From contig NZ_JAEACT010000002.1 in the NCBI RefSeq assembly GCF_021432385.1, forward strand, positions 2,313,501 to 2,377,500: a stretch of 64,000 nucleotides of DNA. The letters are read 5' to 3'. Of the stretch, positions 42,576-51,810 are shown piece after piece. This DNA comes from Clostridium hydrogenum. Its GTDB lineage: Bacteria > Bacillota > Clostridia > Clostridiales > Clostridiaceae. The notes under the pieces were generated by a model. That model was not told the DNA's origin and made no database searches. It saw only the letters and a program-made list of their open reading frames with translations. Within the stretch, counting starts at the first letter, position 1. The number at the start of each line of letters is the position of its first letter. The position numbers and the translations under genes are program-made.

Positions 42576-44498
42576 TCACCTTATAATACCTTGATTTTTA
42601 ATATCATTATATTTTTGACTTAGATTCATAAATTCGGTATCATTCTCATTGTATTTTTTAGATATTGTAAGTTTATAATACTTAACAAAGTCACTATAAT
42701 TCCTTTGTCCATTTGAAACCCCTTGCTGTGCATCATATTCTAAAAGTGCGAGTTCCATATATCCTTTATAATCATCCGGAAACATCTGAATTTCCTTTTG
42801 AAATGCATTTTTACTTTCACCTACATTATCCAAATACTTATATATCATTCCCAATTTACAATAAGAATCCGATATTTGACTTCCTGCATTTATGGCTATT
42901 TTGTAATTTTCAAGTGCTTTATTTAAATACAATTTATACTTTTCCTGCTCTAGCCTTGATTCACCTGCCTTACTGTAATACGCCTGTCCCAGTTGCTGAT
43001 ATATTATTATATTATTTTTGCCAACCGAAAGAGTATTTGCTTTCTCCAAAACTCCTATTTCTTTATCTGTATTCTCATCAAATATCTGAGGATTATCTCT
43101 GTAAATCTGCGACAAAGTTATATATGCACTAATCTTAAAATGTATATCTGAGCTGCCATCTATGTATTTTTCAAGATTATTAACAGAGTCAATAACATCA
43201 TTATTTTTACTCATACTCAATGTAGATAAAGTTTTTGCAATCACTTTATAATATTTGAGCGGTCCAATATTATCAGCCTTTTTCCCATTTATTGCGTCAA
43301 AATACTTGCAGGCTTTACTATAGTTTTCATAATCAAAATACGCCATTCCAACCTCATATTTAAGATTATCATCTTTAAGTAAATTTGCGCCTTTTGATGT
43401 TACGTATGTCTCAACAAAATCTATACACTGATCATACTGTCCATTTTCAAGGTACGTATTAATAGCTTTTATATACGCTTTTGAATCTTCTTCGTTTTTG
43501 TCTATTGCAGCTTTAAAACTATCAATGGCCTTACTTGTATTTTTTAAGCTTCCCTGTTTATCACCATTTTCAATCATGTTGTTATATTCCTTAACACTTT
43601 CACCCTTAATTCCAAAAATTCCAGAAGCAATTAGAAACACTGAAAAAATAAACATAATAACGCTAACAAAGATTTTAATATACTTTTTTCTTACTTCTAC
43701 TTTATACTTTGAATTAAGCTTATGTATGTTTTCCAAATCATTAATCATTTCTTTTATTGACTGATATCTCAAACTTGGATCCTGTTTTGTACATTTCTCT
43801 ATAATAAATTCCATTCCCTCCGAAAGTGATGGATCTATTTTTCTTATTGGCTTTATCTCAAACGGCGGATCATTAGGACTCTTACCAGTAATTAAGTGGT
43901 AAAGCGTAACACCTAAACTATATATATCCGTTCTAGCATCGCTTTGATAATCTCCATATTGCTCTGGTGCAGCATACCCCCTTGTACCTATATAAGTTGT
44001 ATCTTTAGAAACATTCTTCTTATACTTTCTTGCAATACCAAAATCTATAAGCTTTATCTGTCCTCTATTTGTAAGTATTAGGTTTCCTGGCTTCATATCC
44101 CTATATATTATTGGGTTTGGCTTTTGAGAATGTAAATAATTTAAAACATCACATATCTGCTTCGCCCAATCAATTACAGTTTTTTCATCAACCATACCAG
44201 ATTTTACAATAAGTTTATCAAGTGAAATACCGTCTATAAAATCCATCACAAGATATATGCTTTCATTTCTTTCAATAATGTCAACTATTCGCGGAAGTGC
44301 TGGATGGTCAAGATTTTTTAATATATTAGTTTCCGCAAGTAAATCAATAGAAGAATTAAGACTTTTTTTCACTTGCTTAATTGCCCAAAACTTTTCAAGT
44401 TTAATATCCTTAGCAAGGTAAACTATGCTCATACCTCCCTTACCAAGAATATCCACAATCTTATATTTATTATCAAACATCTCATTTTCCAATTTCAA
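42576..44498 (-). CDS. Membrane Ser/Thr protein kinase with C-terminal TPR-like domain
   Basis: About 640 residues; TTG at 44498 follows GGGGTG (an ATG at 44480 is the alternative). The Hanks kinase has GKGGMSIVYLAKD, catalytic Lys in WAIKQVK, YRDMKPGN, DFGIARKY and GTRGYAAPEQY, so it is probably active. A membrane helix follows at about 269-290 and then TPR-like repeats to the end (YDQCIDFVETY, YSKACKYFDAI, ENYKIAINAGSQ). It lacks PASTA domains. It heads the T7SS gene row and should phosphorylate the Thr sites recognised by the three FHA domains. Confidence 0.9.
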   Translation of the reverse strand: MKLENEMFDNKYKIVDILGKGGMSIVYLAKDIKLEKFWAIKQVKKSLNSSIDLLAETNILKNLDHPALPRIVDIIERNESIYLVMDFIDGISLDKLIVKSGMVDEKTVIDWAKQICDVLNYLHSQKPNPIIYRDMKPGNLILTNRGQIKLIDFGIARKYKKNVSKDTTYIGTRGYAAPEQYGDYQSDARTDIYSLGVTLYHLITGKSPNDPPFEIKPIRKIDPSLSEGMEFIIEKCTKQDPSLRYQSIKEMINDLENIHKLNSKYKVEVRKKYIKIFVSVIMFIFSVFLIASGIFGIKGESVKEYNNMIENGDKQGSLKNTSKAIDSFKAAIDKNEEDSKAYIKAINTYLENGQYDQCIDFVETYVTSKGANLLKDDNLKYEVGMAYFDYENYSKACKYFDAINGKKADNIGPLKYYKVIAKTLSTLSMSKNNDVIDSVNNLEKYIDGSSDIHFKISAYITLSQIYRDNPQIFDENTDKEIGVLEKANTLSVGKNNIIIYQQLGQAYYSKAGESRLEQEKYKLYLNKALENYKIAINAGSQISDSYCKLGMIYKYLDNVGESKNAFQKEIQMFPDDYKGYMELALLEYDAQQGVSNGQRNYSDFVKYYKLTISKKYNENDTEFMNLSQKYNDIKNQGIIR

Positions 44499-44702
44499 GT
44501 AAAACACCCCATATATAAAAATCAATACTATAATATCACTTTTCAGAATAATATTCCAGTTTGTTAAAAATAAAAATTAATTTATTTAAACTTTCTATTA
44601 AACTTTTTTAATTTCTAGTTGAATTTTTTTCGTGTTTGGTATATTATGTAACTCAGTACATTTTATGATATAAGGCATCTTAAAAAAGGGGGAAGTAAAA
44701 CA

Positions 44703-46886
44703 TTGAATCGTAAAAAAGTTTTTTCAGTAATTTTAGCTTCATTGTTTATTTCAAATGTTTTTACAGAATCTACTGTACTGGCTGTAGATACAAGTAATAA
44801 TCAAAGCATAAATTCATCTATAAATGAAAGTTCAAAAGATGATACTTCAAAAGTTCCAGATGATGGTACGCCACTTATATTAGGAGTAAATAACAACTCT
44901 TCTTCATCTAAACCAGTAAAACCAATAATAAAAATAAAGAATTCATTACTAGATAAGAATTGTATCGGTAATGATAATCTAGTACATGCTACATTAAACA
45001 ATAAACCATACAATCTAAAATTTATAAGCAAAGATAACGATATAGTAACCTTAGAAGGCGACACAATCTCTGAGAATACACCAAAGAATCAGAAAAATAC
45101 TCTTATCGTGTATTCCCCTGATACGGTTTACATATATTCACCTTCATACACTAAGAGTACAAAAGTCCAATTTTCAATAGACTCCGTTCCACCAGCCATT
45201 TCATTTAATGAGGCATATGGCAGAAATATAGAAAATGGCGGTGTCTATACTGGATCAATCAGTCCAATTATAAATATGTCTGATAACTATCATCTCGCAA
45301 ACTATTCTGTTACATTGAACGGAAAAGCATGCAATGGATATTTTTATTTAAATACTAACGGAGGTATATCATTCGCTGGAAACAAAATCTCTCAAGATGG
45401 TAATTATACTTTAAAAGTAACCGCAAAGGATGATGCAGGTAATGCCTCTACCTTTAGTAAATCTTTTGTAATTGACAATACTGCTCCAAATATAAGTATT
45501 TCTGGAGTTAAAGATGGTGATTATTTAAACAGCGAATCTGTAACGCCTTACATTGACATTCAAGATTCAAACTTTGATCCTACTAGGACAAGTTTTGTTG
45601 TAAAAAAAGATGGCGTTGAAATTCCAGTTGATGTAACAAGAGACGATAACGGACTATACTATTTTAGCCTTTATGACGAAGGTACATATACTATTACAGC
45701 AACTGCATATGATAAAGCTGGTAATGAATCCACTCTAACACCTATAAGCTTTGTAATTGACAGGACAGCACCAGTTCTTAATTTTAATTTTTCAGACAAT
45801 CAATATTTTAACAAAGCATTCAAACCAATTATCACCACGGAAAACAGTGATGATTTTGTAGATACACTTATTATAAATGGTGTTGAGTATTCTCCCGATA
45901 ATGTGCCAGACTTTTTAGCAAACAATGCATATGACGTAACTGCTATTGCAAAAGATAGAGCCGGTAATTTCAGCCCTACATCACATTTAAAATTCACAAT
46001 AGATACTATTGCTCCTGTTATAAATACTTCTAATATAACTGATAATTATTACTACAACACTTCAGTAAGTCCTTTAATAACAAGCACAGATATAAATCCA
46101 TACTTATTTACAATGACTTTAAACGGTACAAGTTATAATAATGGTATTATTTCTGCTGAAGGAAATTATGAGTTAGTAATTACTTCCGTAGATAAGGCAT
46201 CAAACTCTTCGGAAAAGATTATAAGATTTGTTATAGACAAGACTGCCCCTACTATTTCGCTTAAAGGATTAGTTAACAATGGAATTTTTAATCATTCTAT
46301 AGATCCATATGTATATATAAATGATCCAAATTCATATATGTCAATACTTATGATTGATGGTGAAGATTATCACGGCGGTATTATTGGAATGGATGGAAAA
46401 CACACTTTACTAATAGAAGCTGTAGATAAAGCAGGTAACATAAACAAAGAAGCAATTAATTTCTTTATAAAAGCTACTCCACCTCAAATATATGTTTCAG
46501 GTCTCAATAACGGCAATACTTACACTGGTTCCGTTACTCCAAAAATTTCTTTTTCAAAAGATATCGTTGAATCTGAAACCACTATGACTTTAGATGGAAA
46601 TGCATATAAATTAAATGACAAAATCTCTTCCGTTGGAAATCATGAATTAGTTATTTCAACTACAGACTCTGCAGGAAATAAAGCTACAAAAAGAATTGAT
46701 TTTTCAATAGCAAGCGATAAAAAAAATGTAACTGCACAAATAAGCAATATTATAAAAAAAATCATTCCAACTTCAAAATCACAAAACGGTGCCTTTCCTT
46801 TATATGGCGCCATAGCTGTAATTGCCTGCGCAGCCATTGGTTTATTGGGAGTATTAAAGTTTAAAAGAAAAAAGCCAAATAAATAG
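44703..46886 (+). CDS. Surface protein with tandem Ig-like domains and C-terminal membrane anchor
   Basis: 727 residues; TTG start at 44703 after GGGGGAAG. It has a signal peptide (about 1-28) and a Ser/Asn-rich segment. At least six Ig-like repeats of about 75-90 residues follow, each ending in a variant of A.DKAGN.S....FVIDKTAP. A hydrophobic segment (about 700-720) and Lys/Arg tail KFKRKKPNK complete it. No LPxTG precedes the anchor, so it is held by the membrane helix. It is divergent from the T7SS row and shares a 200-base gap with it; a role in wall passage or adhesion is a guess. Confidence 0.75.
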   Translation: MNRKKVFSVILASLFISNVFTESTVLAVDTSNNQSINSSINESSKDDTSKVPDDGTPLILGVNNNSSSSKPVKPIIKIKNSLLDKNCIGNDNLVHATLNNKPYNLKFISKDNDIVTLEGDTISENTPKNQKNTLIVYSPDTVYIYSPSYTKSTKVQFSIDSVPPAISFNEAYGRNIENGGVYTGSISPIINMSDNYHLANYSVTLNGKACNGYFYLNTNGGISFAGNKISQDGNYTLKVTAKDDAGNASTFSKSFVIDNTAPNISISGVKDGDYLNSESVTPYIDIQDSNFDPTRTSFVVKKDGVEIPVDVTRDDNGLYYFSLYDEGTYTITATAYDKAGNESTLTPISFVIDRTAPVLNFNFSDNQYFNKAFKPIITTENSDDFVDTLIINGVEYSPDNVPDFLANNAYDVTAIAKDRAGNFSPTSHLKFTIDTIAPVINTSNITDNYYYNTSVSPLITSTDINPYLFTMTLNGTSYNNGIISAEGNYELVITSVDKASNSSEKIIRFVIDKTAPTISLKGLVNNGIFNHSIDPYVYINDPNSYMSILMIDGEDYHGGIIGMDGKHTLLIEAVDKAGNINKEAINFFIKATPPQIYVSGLNNGNTYTGSVTPKISFSKDIVESETTMTLDGNAYKLNDKISSVGNHELVISTTDSAGNKATKRIDFSIASDKKNVTAQISNIIKKIIPTSKSQNGAFPLYGAIAVIACAAIGLLGVLKFKRKKPNK

Positions 46887-46893
46887 ACAATTT

Positions 46894-46962
46894 GAAAAGT
46901 AAAAGCAATAATGTTGTATGACCTTTATTTAATGTCCTACAATATTATTGCTTTTACTTTTC
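46894..46962. terminator. Bidirectional terminator between the surface protein and TetR genes
   Basis: GAAAAGTAAAAGCAATAAT pairs with ATTATTGCTTTTACTTTTC over nearly 30 bases including TTGTA/TACAA, around a short loop. The genes on both sides converge on it. Confidence 0.85.
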
Positions 46963-46963
46963 A

Positions 46964-47539
46964 TTAAATGTCAGTGAGCTTGTATAGAATTTTTTCTACT
47001 TCTTTAATTAATTCTTCTTCTGATATTTTCTTTTTTTGCATGAGCCAATATCCGATTGTATTAATTATTGCACCAGTAAAAAAGGATGCGACTATTTCAG
47101 GAGATGCAGACACAGATACGCCTTTTTTTATAGCAATTTTAATTTTCCCTGTAATATCAGAAATTATTTGTTCTGAAAGTATGTTAAGAAGTGTAGGAAG
47201 TAAATTGCTACCTAATACCATACTTACAAATTGTTCATGGTATTTAAAAAAATTCAGAACATCACGGGTAATGCTGATATAAAAAGAATATGGGTCGCTA
47301 TAATCCTTTGAAGCAGGATTTATTGCATCAAAATCACTTTGTAACCGTCTTACAAAAAAACCAAAAAACTCATACTTATCTGCAAAATGCTTATAAAATG
47401 TCGTTCTTCTAATCATAGCCATTTCACATAATTCATTTACTGTTATATCTTCAAAATGTTTTTTACTCATGAGTTGTAAAAAAGCTTCTGTTAATGATTT
47501 GTATGTGCGGATAACCCGTAAATCATGTTTATTCCCCAT
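46964..47539 (-). CDS. TetR-family transcriptional regulator
   Basis: 191 residues. The N-terminal HTH reads TEAFLQLMSKKHFEDITVNE then MIRRTTFYKHFADKYEFF, typical of TetR proteins of the AcrR/DhaS-like branch. The C-terminal ligand domain is helical and non-specific. It is divergent from the OYE/amidohydrolase pair, with a 180-base gap carrying a duplicated AT-rich element. It probably represses these genes and the SDR at 50962, which has the same promoter region. Confidence 0.88.
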   Translation of the reverse strand: MGNKHDLRVIRTYKSLTEAFLQLMSKKHFEDITVNELCEMAMIRRTTFYKHFADKYEFFGFFVRRLQSDFDAINPASKDYSDPYSFYISITRDVLNFFKYHEQFVSMVLGSNLLPTLLNILSEQIISDITGKIKIAIKKGVSVSASPEIVASFFTGAIINTIGYWLMQKKKISEEELIKEVEKILYKLTDI

Positions 47540-47556
47540 TTTACCCTCCTTTTTTT

Positions 47557-47629
47557 AGAAATATATTAGTAAATTTTATTTTTTATCTATTTTAGAAACA
47601 CATTAGTAAATTTTGTTTTTTATCTATCA
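47557..47629. promoter_or_regulatory. Tandem 36-bp AT-rich repeats, candidate TetR operator
   Basis: Two adjacent copies of TTAGAAAYAYATTAGTAAA followed by TTTTRTTTTTTATCTA lie between the TetR gene and the OYE promoter. The same sequence occurs once upstream of the SDR promoter (about 51860-51895, minus strand). Confidence 0.55.
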
Positions 47630-47648
47630 AAACCAGTTGCTTTGACTG

Positions 47649-47677
47649 TTGAATTGGTAATAAAAGTATTCTATACT
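47649..47677 (+). promoter_or_regulatory. Sigma-A-type promoter of the OYE/amidohydrolase genes
   Basis: TTGAAT and TATACT are separated by 17 bases. The matching boxes upstream of the SDR gene are TTGAAT and TACACT with the same spacing, and the surrounding sequence is about 70% identical over 120 bases. Confidence 0.6.
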
Positions 47678-47756
47678 TAAAAACAACAAATGTCAATTAT
47701 CTAACAAATATGCTAACTATATGACAAATGTTAATAAATTTAAGGAGGCAATCCAA

Positions 47757-49148
47757 ATGGATACAAATGTATTATTTGAACCAATTCAAATTGGCAACGT
47801 AGAATTGAAAAACAGAATTGCGATGTCACCTATGAATATGGGTTACACTGGCCCAGAAGGCTATGCAGGTGAGCAATCAAATGCATGGTATGCAACTAGA
47901 GCAAGAGGTGGTTTTGGTCTTATCATCACTGAATGTGTAGTGGCAAACCCCTATCCATGGCGTGGCAGTGATTCACTTAATCCTCTATTATGTGACAGCC
48001 AAAAGAAATATCGCTATTTAAGCCAAATGGCCGATGTCATTCATTCTTATAAGGGTACAAAAGTATTTATGCAGCTTTCTCCTGGTTGGGGACGACAAGG
48101 TCATCCAAATATGATGCATAATGGCATCGCTGCTGGTGCTCCTTCAGCTATTCCTATGGAAACAGATTTACGTAATCTAAGCAATGGCTGGGCTAAACAA
48201 TTTAAAAGAATAGGCATAACGCTGATTGATGAGCTTGGCGGTCTTGAAAAAATAAAGAGCCTTAGTGATGAAGAATATGAGGATGTTAAGGCTAAAGCCT
48301 TTGCTTACTTAAAAAAGGATTGTCCCGAATTTTTCCATGTACTCAAAGGACATACCCCACGAGAACTTACTATTGCAGAAATAGAAAAGGTTGAAAATTT
48401 CATGGTGGAACAAGCCTGTGTTGCTTATAAACTTGGATATGATGGTGTAGAACTCCACACCCCTCACGGATATCTTCTACATCAGTTCTTATCACCACGC
48501 TCTAATCATCGTACCGACTTGTATGGTGGAAGTACTGAAAATCGTGCACGTATAGTTACTAATATTATTGAACGTATACGTAAAAAAGTTGGCTTTGAAA
48601 AAGTATTGGGTTGCCGCCTTTCTGGCGATGAATTGATGCAAGATGGTTTAGGACATGAAGAAGTTTGTAAGCTTGTTAAACTTTTTACTGATGCAGGAGC
48701 AAATTACTTTAATGTATCACAAGGCTCTTATGAAAATCCGGGAGCTGCATTCGCACCTGATGGCGAAAATGAATTTACACAATGGGCACCTGGTTTTAAA
48801 AAGGCAAGTGGAGGTCTTCCGGTTATAACACCAAACTTTACTAATCCAGAAACTGCAGTTGAAGCAATTAAGAGTGGAAGGACTGATATTATTTCACTAG
48901 GTCGTCAATCTATTGCTGATCCTTACTGGCCTGCAAAGGTAAAAGCTGGTCGCTGCAGTGATATTGTAAAATGCATTCGCTGTCAGCAATGTTACATGAA
49001 TTTATTTGAATCTCGTTGGATTCGTTGTTCTGTGAATCCTACCGCAGGTTTTGAAAAATATTATCCAGAGCTTTGGAAGGATAATGGTTTGATGGATGTA
49101 CGTGCAAAAAAATTTATGGATAAACGAGAAGGTTTACCTCTCATATAA
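47757..49148 (+). CDS. Old-yellow-enzyme family oxidoreductase with 4Fe-4S motif but no FAD/NAD domain
   Basis: 463 residues; start at 47757 after AAGGAGG. The TIM barrel has the FMN start FEPIQIGNVELKNRIAMSPM, HGYLLHQFLSP and the YGGSTENRAR motif. The cluster CIRCQQC...C near residues 405-425 ligates a 4Fe-4S as in 2,4-dienoyl-CoA reductase and BaiCD types. The usual C-terminal FAD/NAD(P)H module (about 200 residues) is absent; the protein ends about 40 residues after the cluster. Electrons may come from another carrier such as ferredoxin. An internal insertion (about 145-200) is rich in charged helices. Confidence 0.85.
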   Translation: MDTNVLFEPIQIGNVELKNRIAMSPMNMGYTGPEGYAGEQSNAWYATRARGGFGLIITECVVANPYPWRGSDSLNPLLCDSQKKYRYLSQMADVIHSYKGTKVFMQLSPGWGRQGHPNMMHNGIAAGAPSAIPMETDLRNLSNGWAKQFKRIGITLIDELGGLEKIKSLSDEEYEDVKAKAFAYLKKDCPEFFHVLKGHTPRELTIAEIEKVENFMVEQACVAYKLGYDGVELHTPHGYLLHQFLSPRSNHRTDLYGGSTENRARIVTNIIERIRKKVGFEKVLGCRLSGDELMQDGLGHEEVCKLVKLFTDAGANYFNVSQGSYENPGAAFAPDGENEFTQWAPGFKKASGGLPVITPNFTNPETAVEAIKSGRTDIISLGRQSIADPYWPAKVKAGRCSDIVKCIRCQQCYMNLFESRWIRCSVNPTAGFEKYYPELWKDNGLMDVRAKKFMDKREGLPLI

Positions 49149-49164
49149 GAAAGGAGCAATTAAA

Positions 49165-50214
49165 ATGAGTGAAAAATATTTTGATGATGATTTTTTTAAA
49201 ATAGATCCAGAATGTCATTTAATTGGCAATATGGAACCAGTTAATCACTTTCCTGGTGTTAAAATGTGGTGGAAAGCCATTGATAATGCTACACGTCCCA
49301 TATTGCAAGGGTCACCAAAAGAGCTCCAAGATATGCTGGAACCTTGGGAATTTCAGAAAAACGCTGACCCTGAAAATATTATCCGTGCAATGAATAAATA
49401 TGGTGTGGATATTGCATGTCTTTTACCTGAGTCAATGATGGATACTACAGGATATTCCAGTCGTTGGTGTACCAATGGTGATACGTGGAAAGCTGTTCAA
49501 ACACATCCTGACCGCTTTATTATTGAACCAAATCTTTCTCCTATTAAGCATAGGGGGGTAGATAATGCTATATGGGAGATGGAATATTGGGTAGAGCGTG
49601 GCGCAAAGATATTTAAATACTATCCGCCAGAAGATACTTATATAAACGATCCAGACCTGTGGCCATTTTATAAAAGAGCTGAAGAATTAGGTATTGTGTT
49701 AGACATTCATACAGGTTTTTCATGGGTACCACCTGGCAAGAGCAAACATTGCTTACCTATTCAACTTGATGATGTTGCTCGTGATTTTCCAAACTTAAAG
49801 CTTGTAGCCTTTCACATGGGTTATCCATATTGTGACGATCTCAATATGGTAGCAATGGGGCATCCTAATGTGTACCTATGTTTAAGTTTGCTTGTACCTT
49901 GGGCAATAACTGCACCATATAAATTTGGAAAAATTCTTGGAGAAGCAATGCGTTTTGTGGGACCAGACCGTATTATTTGGGGAACAGATAGTGCTGGATT
50001 TGGCGCTCAAATTGGTGCAGCAGTTATGGGATTACGTAACTTCCAAATCCCTGAGGAATTACAATGGCAATATGGCTATTTACCTTTGACTGATGAGGAC
50101 AAGCAAAAAATCTTTGGTGGTAATTTAGCTAAACTTCTTGGAATCGATACGTCGGTAAGACGAATAGGTAAGAAAGCTTCTGATAAAAATTCCATACCTT
50201 CCTTACAAAAATAA
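49165..50214 (+). CDS. Amidohydrolase-2 (ACMSD-like) family protein
   Basis: 349 residues; start at 49165 after AAGGAG, 16 bases after the OYE stop. The TIM barrel has DPECHLIG in place of the typical DxHxH, then LDIHTGF, AFHMGYPY and WGTDSAGFG, the metal-binding His and Asp of this superfamily. Members decarboxylate or hydrate aromatic or unsaturated acids (ACMSD, gamma-resorcylate decarboxylase). Together with the OYE reductase it may process an unsaturated or aromatic carboxylate under TetR control. The actual substrate is unknown. Confidence 0.8.
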   Translation: MSEKYFDDDFFKIDPECHLIGNMEPVNHFPGVKMWWKAIDNATRPILQGSPKELQDMLEPWEFQKNADPENIIRAMNKYGVDIACLLPESMMDTTGYSSRWCTNGDTWKAVQTHPDRFIIEPNLSPIKHRGVDNAIWEMEYWVERGAKIFKYYPPEDTYINDPDLWPFYKRAEELGIVLDIHTGFSWVPPGKSKHCLPIQLDDVARDFPNLKLVAFHMGYPYCDDLNMVAMGHPNVYLCLSLLVPWAITAPYKFGKILGEAMRFVGPDRIIWGTDSAGFGAQIGAAVMGLRNFQIPEELQWQYGYLPLTDEDKQKIFGGNLAKLLGIDTSVRRIGKKASDKNSIPSLQK

Positions 50215-50223
50215 CTAAAGGAA

Positions 50224-50405
50224 CAAAGGTGTAGTGCAAAACAAAATAATAAGTGGGAGCTCTGCATAAAAATGATGTGATTAATAGCATCTTGAAACCT
50301 TAAATAAAATTATTGCGAAGTAAGTGTAGTAAAGGATATTAAATAAAATTAATAAAACTTTATTTAAACCATCCTGAACTACACTTACTTCGCATTTACA
50401 GTAAT
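50224..50405. repeat. Inverted repeat elements downstream of the amidohydrolase gene
   Basis: CAAAGGTGTAGTGCAAAAC (50224-50242) is the inverted counterpart of the far end of the 50611-50902 element. A second, perfect 17-base inverted repeat TGCGAAGTAAGTGTAGT closes an 81-base hairpin at 50314-50394 that also contains AAATAAAATTAATAAAACT, shared with the 50611-50902 element. The stretch 50406-50610 holds only AT-rich sequence and a CCTACGGAATTTTGG motif, also found at 62929. Confidence 0.65.
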
Positions 50406-50610
50406 TTAAGGAAAGAACTCATACCAGAGGCTTTGGCGTAATTCTTAAAGCTATATCACTAATTTCTAATGATCCATTTCAAATACATAAATTAATCAAA
50501 ATATTAGTGTGCCTACGGAATTTTGGTGTAGTACATAAACAATATTTATTACTGAAATCATTAAATTTACTTTATTAAGTTTTTAAATAACAATTATATA
50601 TTGTGAAATA

Positions 50611-50902
50611 AAGATGCAGTGGATTAATCAAAGAACCTTTGGTAGGTGTAGGAAAAAAATGATGTTAGAGAATAGTGGCGAAAAAATTTCTAAATAAAAT
50701 TGCATAAAACTTAGGGGAAAATTTTTTAAAGCTTTAGAGATTTAGATTGTCCGAGCGCCTTTTGCGAGTTATCGAAAGCTCTTAAGCTTTAAAAAATTTG
50801 ACGCTTAGTTTTATTAATTTTATTTAGGATTTTGAGCCGCTATTCGCTAACATCATTTTTCTACGCCTACCAAAGATTCTTTGATTTTGCACTACACTTT
50901 GC
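50611..50902. repeat. MITE-like 292-bp long inverted repeat
   Basis: Two arms of about 120 bases (50611-50735 and 50781-50902) are complementary with scattered mismatches. Examples are AATCAAAGAACCTTTGGTAG against its partner and AAATTTTTTAAAGCTT next to the loop. The loop (50736-50780) contains CCGAGCGCCTTTTGCGAG. There is no ORF. It resembles the long hairpins at 1870-2068 and 62691-62913 in size and position. Confidence 0.8.
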
Positions 50903-50952
50903 TTTTCAATATTTAAAATTTATGTATTAAATAATTTTGTGCAACAGCGCCT
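50903..50952. repeat. Repeat C, copy 4
   Basis: TTCAATATTTAAAATTTATG followed by TATTAAATAATTTTGTGC and ACAGCGCC. It abuts the long inverted repeat and ends ten bases before the SDR stop codon. Confidence 0.6.
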
Positions 50953-50961
50953 TGTTATTTT

Positions 50962-51723
50962 TCAATTCATGAATACTCCACCATTCACATCTATACTACA
51001 TCCGGTGATGTAATCTGAATCATTACTAGCTAGAAATGCTATAACTCCACTACAATCTTCAACTTTTCCTAATCTACCTAGAGGAATGATTTGTTTAATT
51101 AGATTTTCTGGGGCACTTGTATAATTGAAATTAGAAATCATATTTGTTCTAATGGCTCCTGGACAAATACCATTTACATTTATATTGTAAACACCATATT
51201 CTTTTGCATAACATTTAGTAGCAGTAATCATTCCACCTTTTGATGCAGCGTAGGCTATAGATGATTCAGTACCACCAATCCTACCTGCCGCGGAAGAAAT
51301 GTTGATAATCTTTCCATAATTCTGCGGTTTCATAAATTTAAGAGCTTCCAATATACATAAGTGCATACTTCTTAAATTAGTATTCATTACTCTGTCCCAT
51401 TCTTGTGCATCAACAGCTTCAATTGGCATTGATGGACATACTCCAGCACCATTTATTAAAATATGAATAGTAGGGAATTTCATTTTTGCTACTTTAAATA
51501 AATTTACTATATCCTCCGGTTTTGAAACATCAGTTTGAACATAATAACACTCACAACCTGTTAAATTTTTGATTTCTTCAGCCGCTTTTATACCTCGCTT
51601 TTCATTTCTACCAGCGATTATGGCACCACTTAATCCTTCTCTTCCCATATAAATAATACTTTCCTTTGTAATACCATCTGTCCCACCTGTAGCGATAGCA
51701 TATTTACCTTCGAATCTCTGCAT
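50962..51723 (-). CDS. Short-chain dehydrogenase/reductase (FabG-like)
   Basis: 254 residues; start at 51723 after AAAGGAG. The nucleotide motif reads TGGTDGITK (the last Gly of the TGxxxGxG pattern is replaced), NGAGV is the central-strand motif, and the catalytic set S-x12-YAASK is in place. The C terminus YITGCSIDVNGGVFMN is typical of FabG-type SDRs. Its upstream region is a diverged copy of that of the OYE gene 4 kb away, so both probably belong to one regulon and pathway. Confidence 0.87.
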   Translation of the reverse strand: MQRFEGKYAIATGGTDGITKESIIYMGREGLSGAIIAGRNEKRGIKAAEEIKNLTGCECYYVQTDVSKPEDIVNLFKVAKMKFPTIHILINGAGVCPSMPIEAVDAQEWDRVMNTNLRSMHLCILEALKFMKPQNYGKIINISSAAGRIGGTESSIAYAASKGGMITATKCYAKEYGVYNINVNGICPGAIRTNMISNFNYTSAPENLIKQIIPLGRLGKVEDCSGVIAFLASNDSDYITGCSIDVNGGVFMN

Positions 51724-51810
51724 GTTTCCATCTCCTTTCATAAGAATTCAATCTTAAGCCAGTACTTTTTAATTCTACATTCGTTGAATAATTTATAGTT
51801 ATTATTTTTA

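Noticed and set aside
42713..43132. Open frame of 139 codons on the plus strand opposite the kinase TPR part
   Set aside because: It is a shadow of the TPR-coding frame: biased His/Leu/Tyr content, no SD and no similarity to anything recognised.
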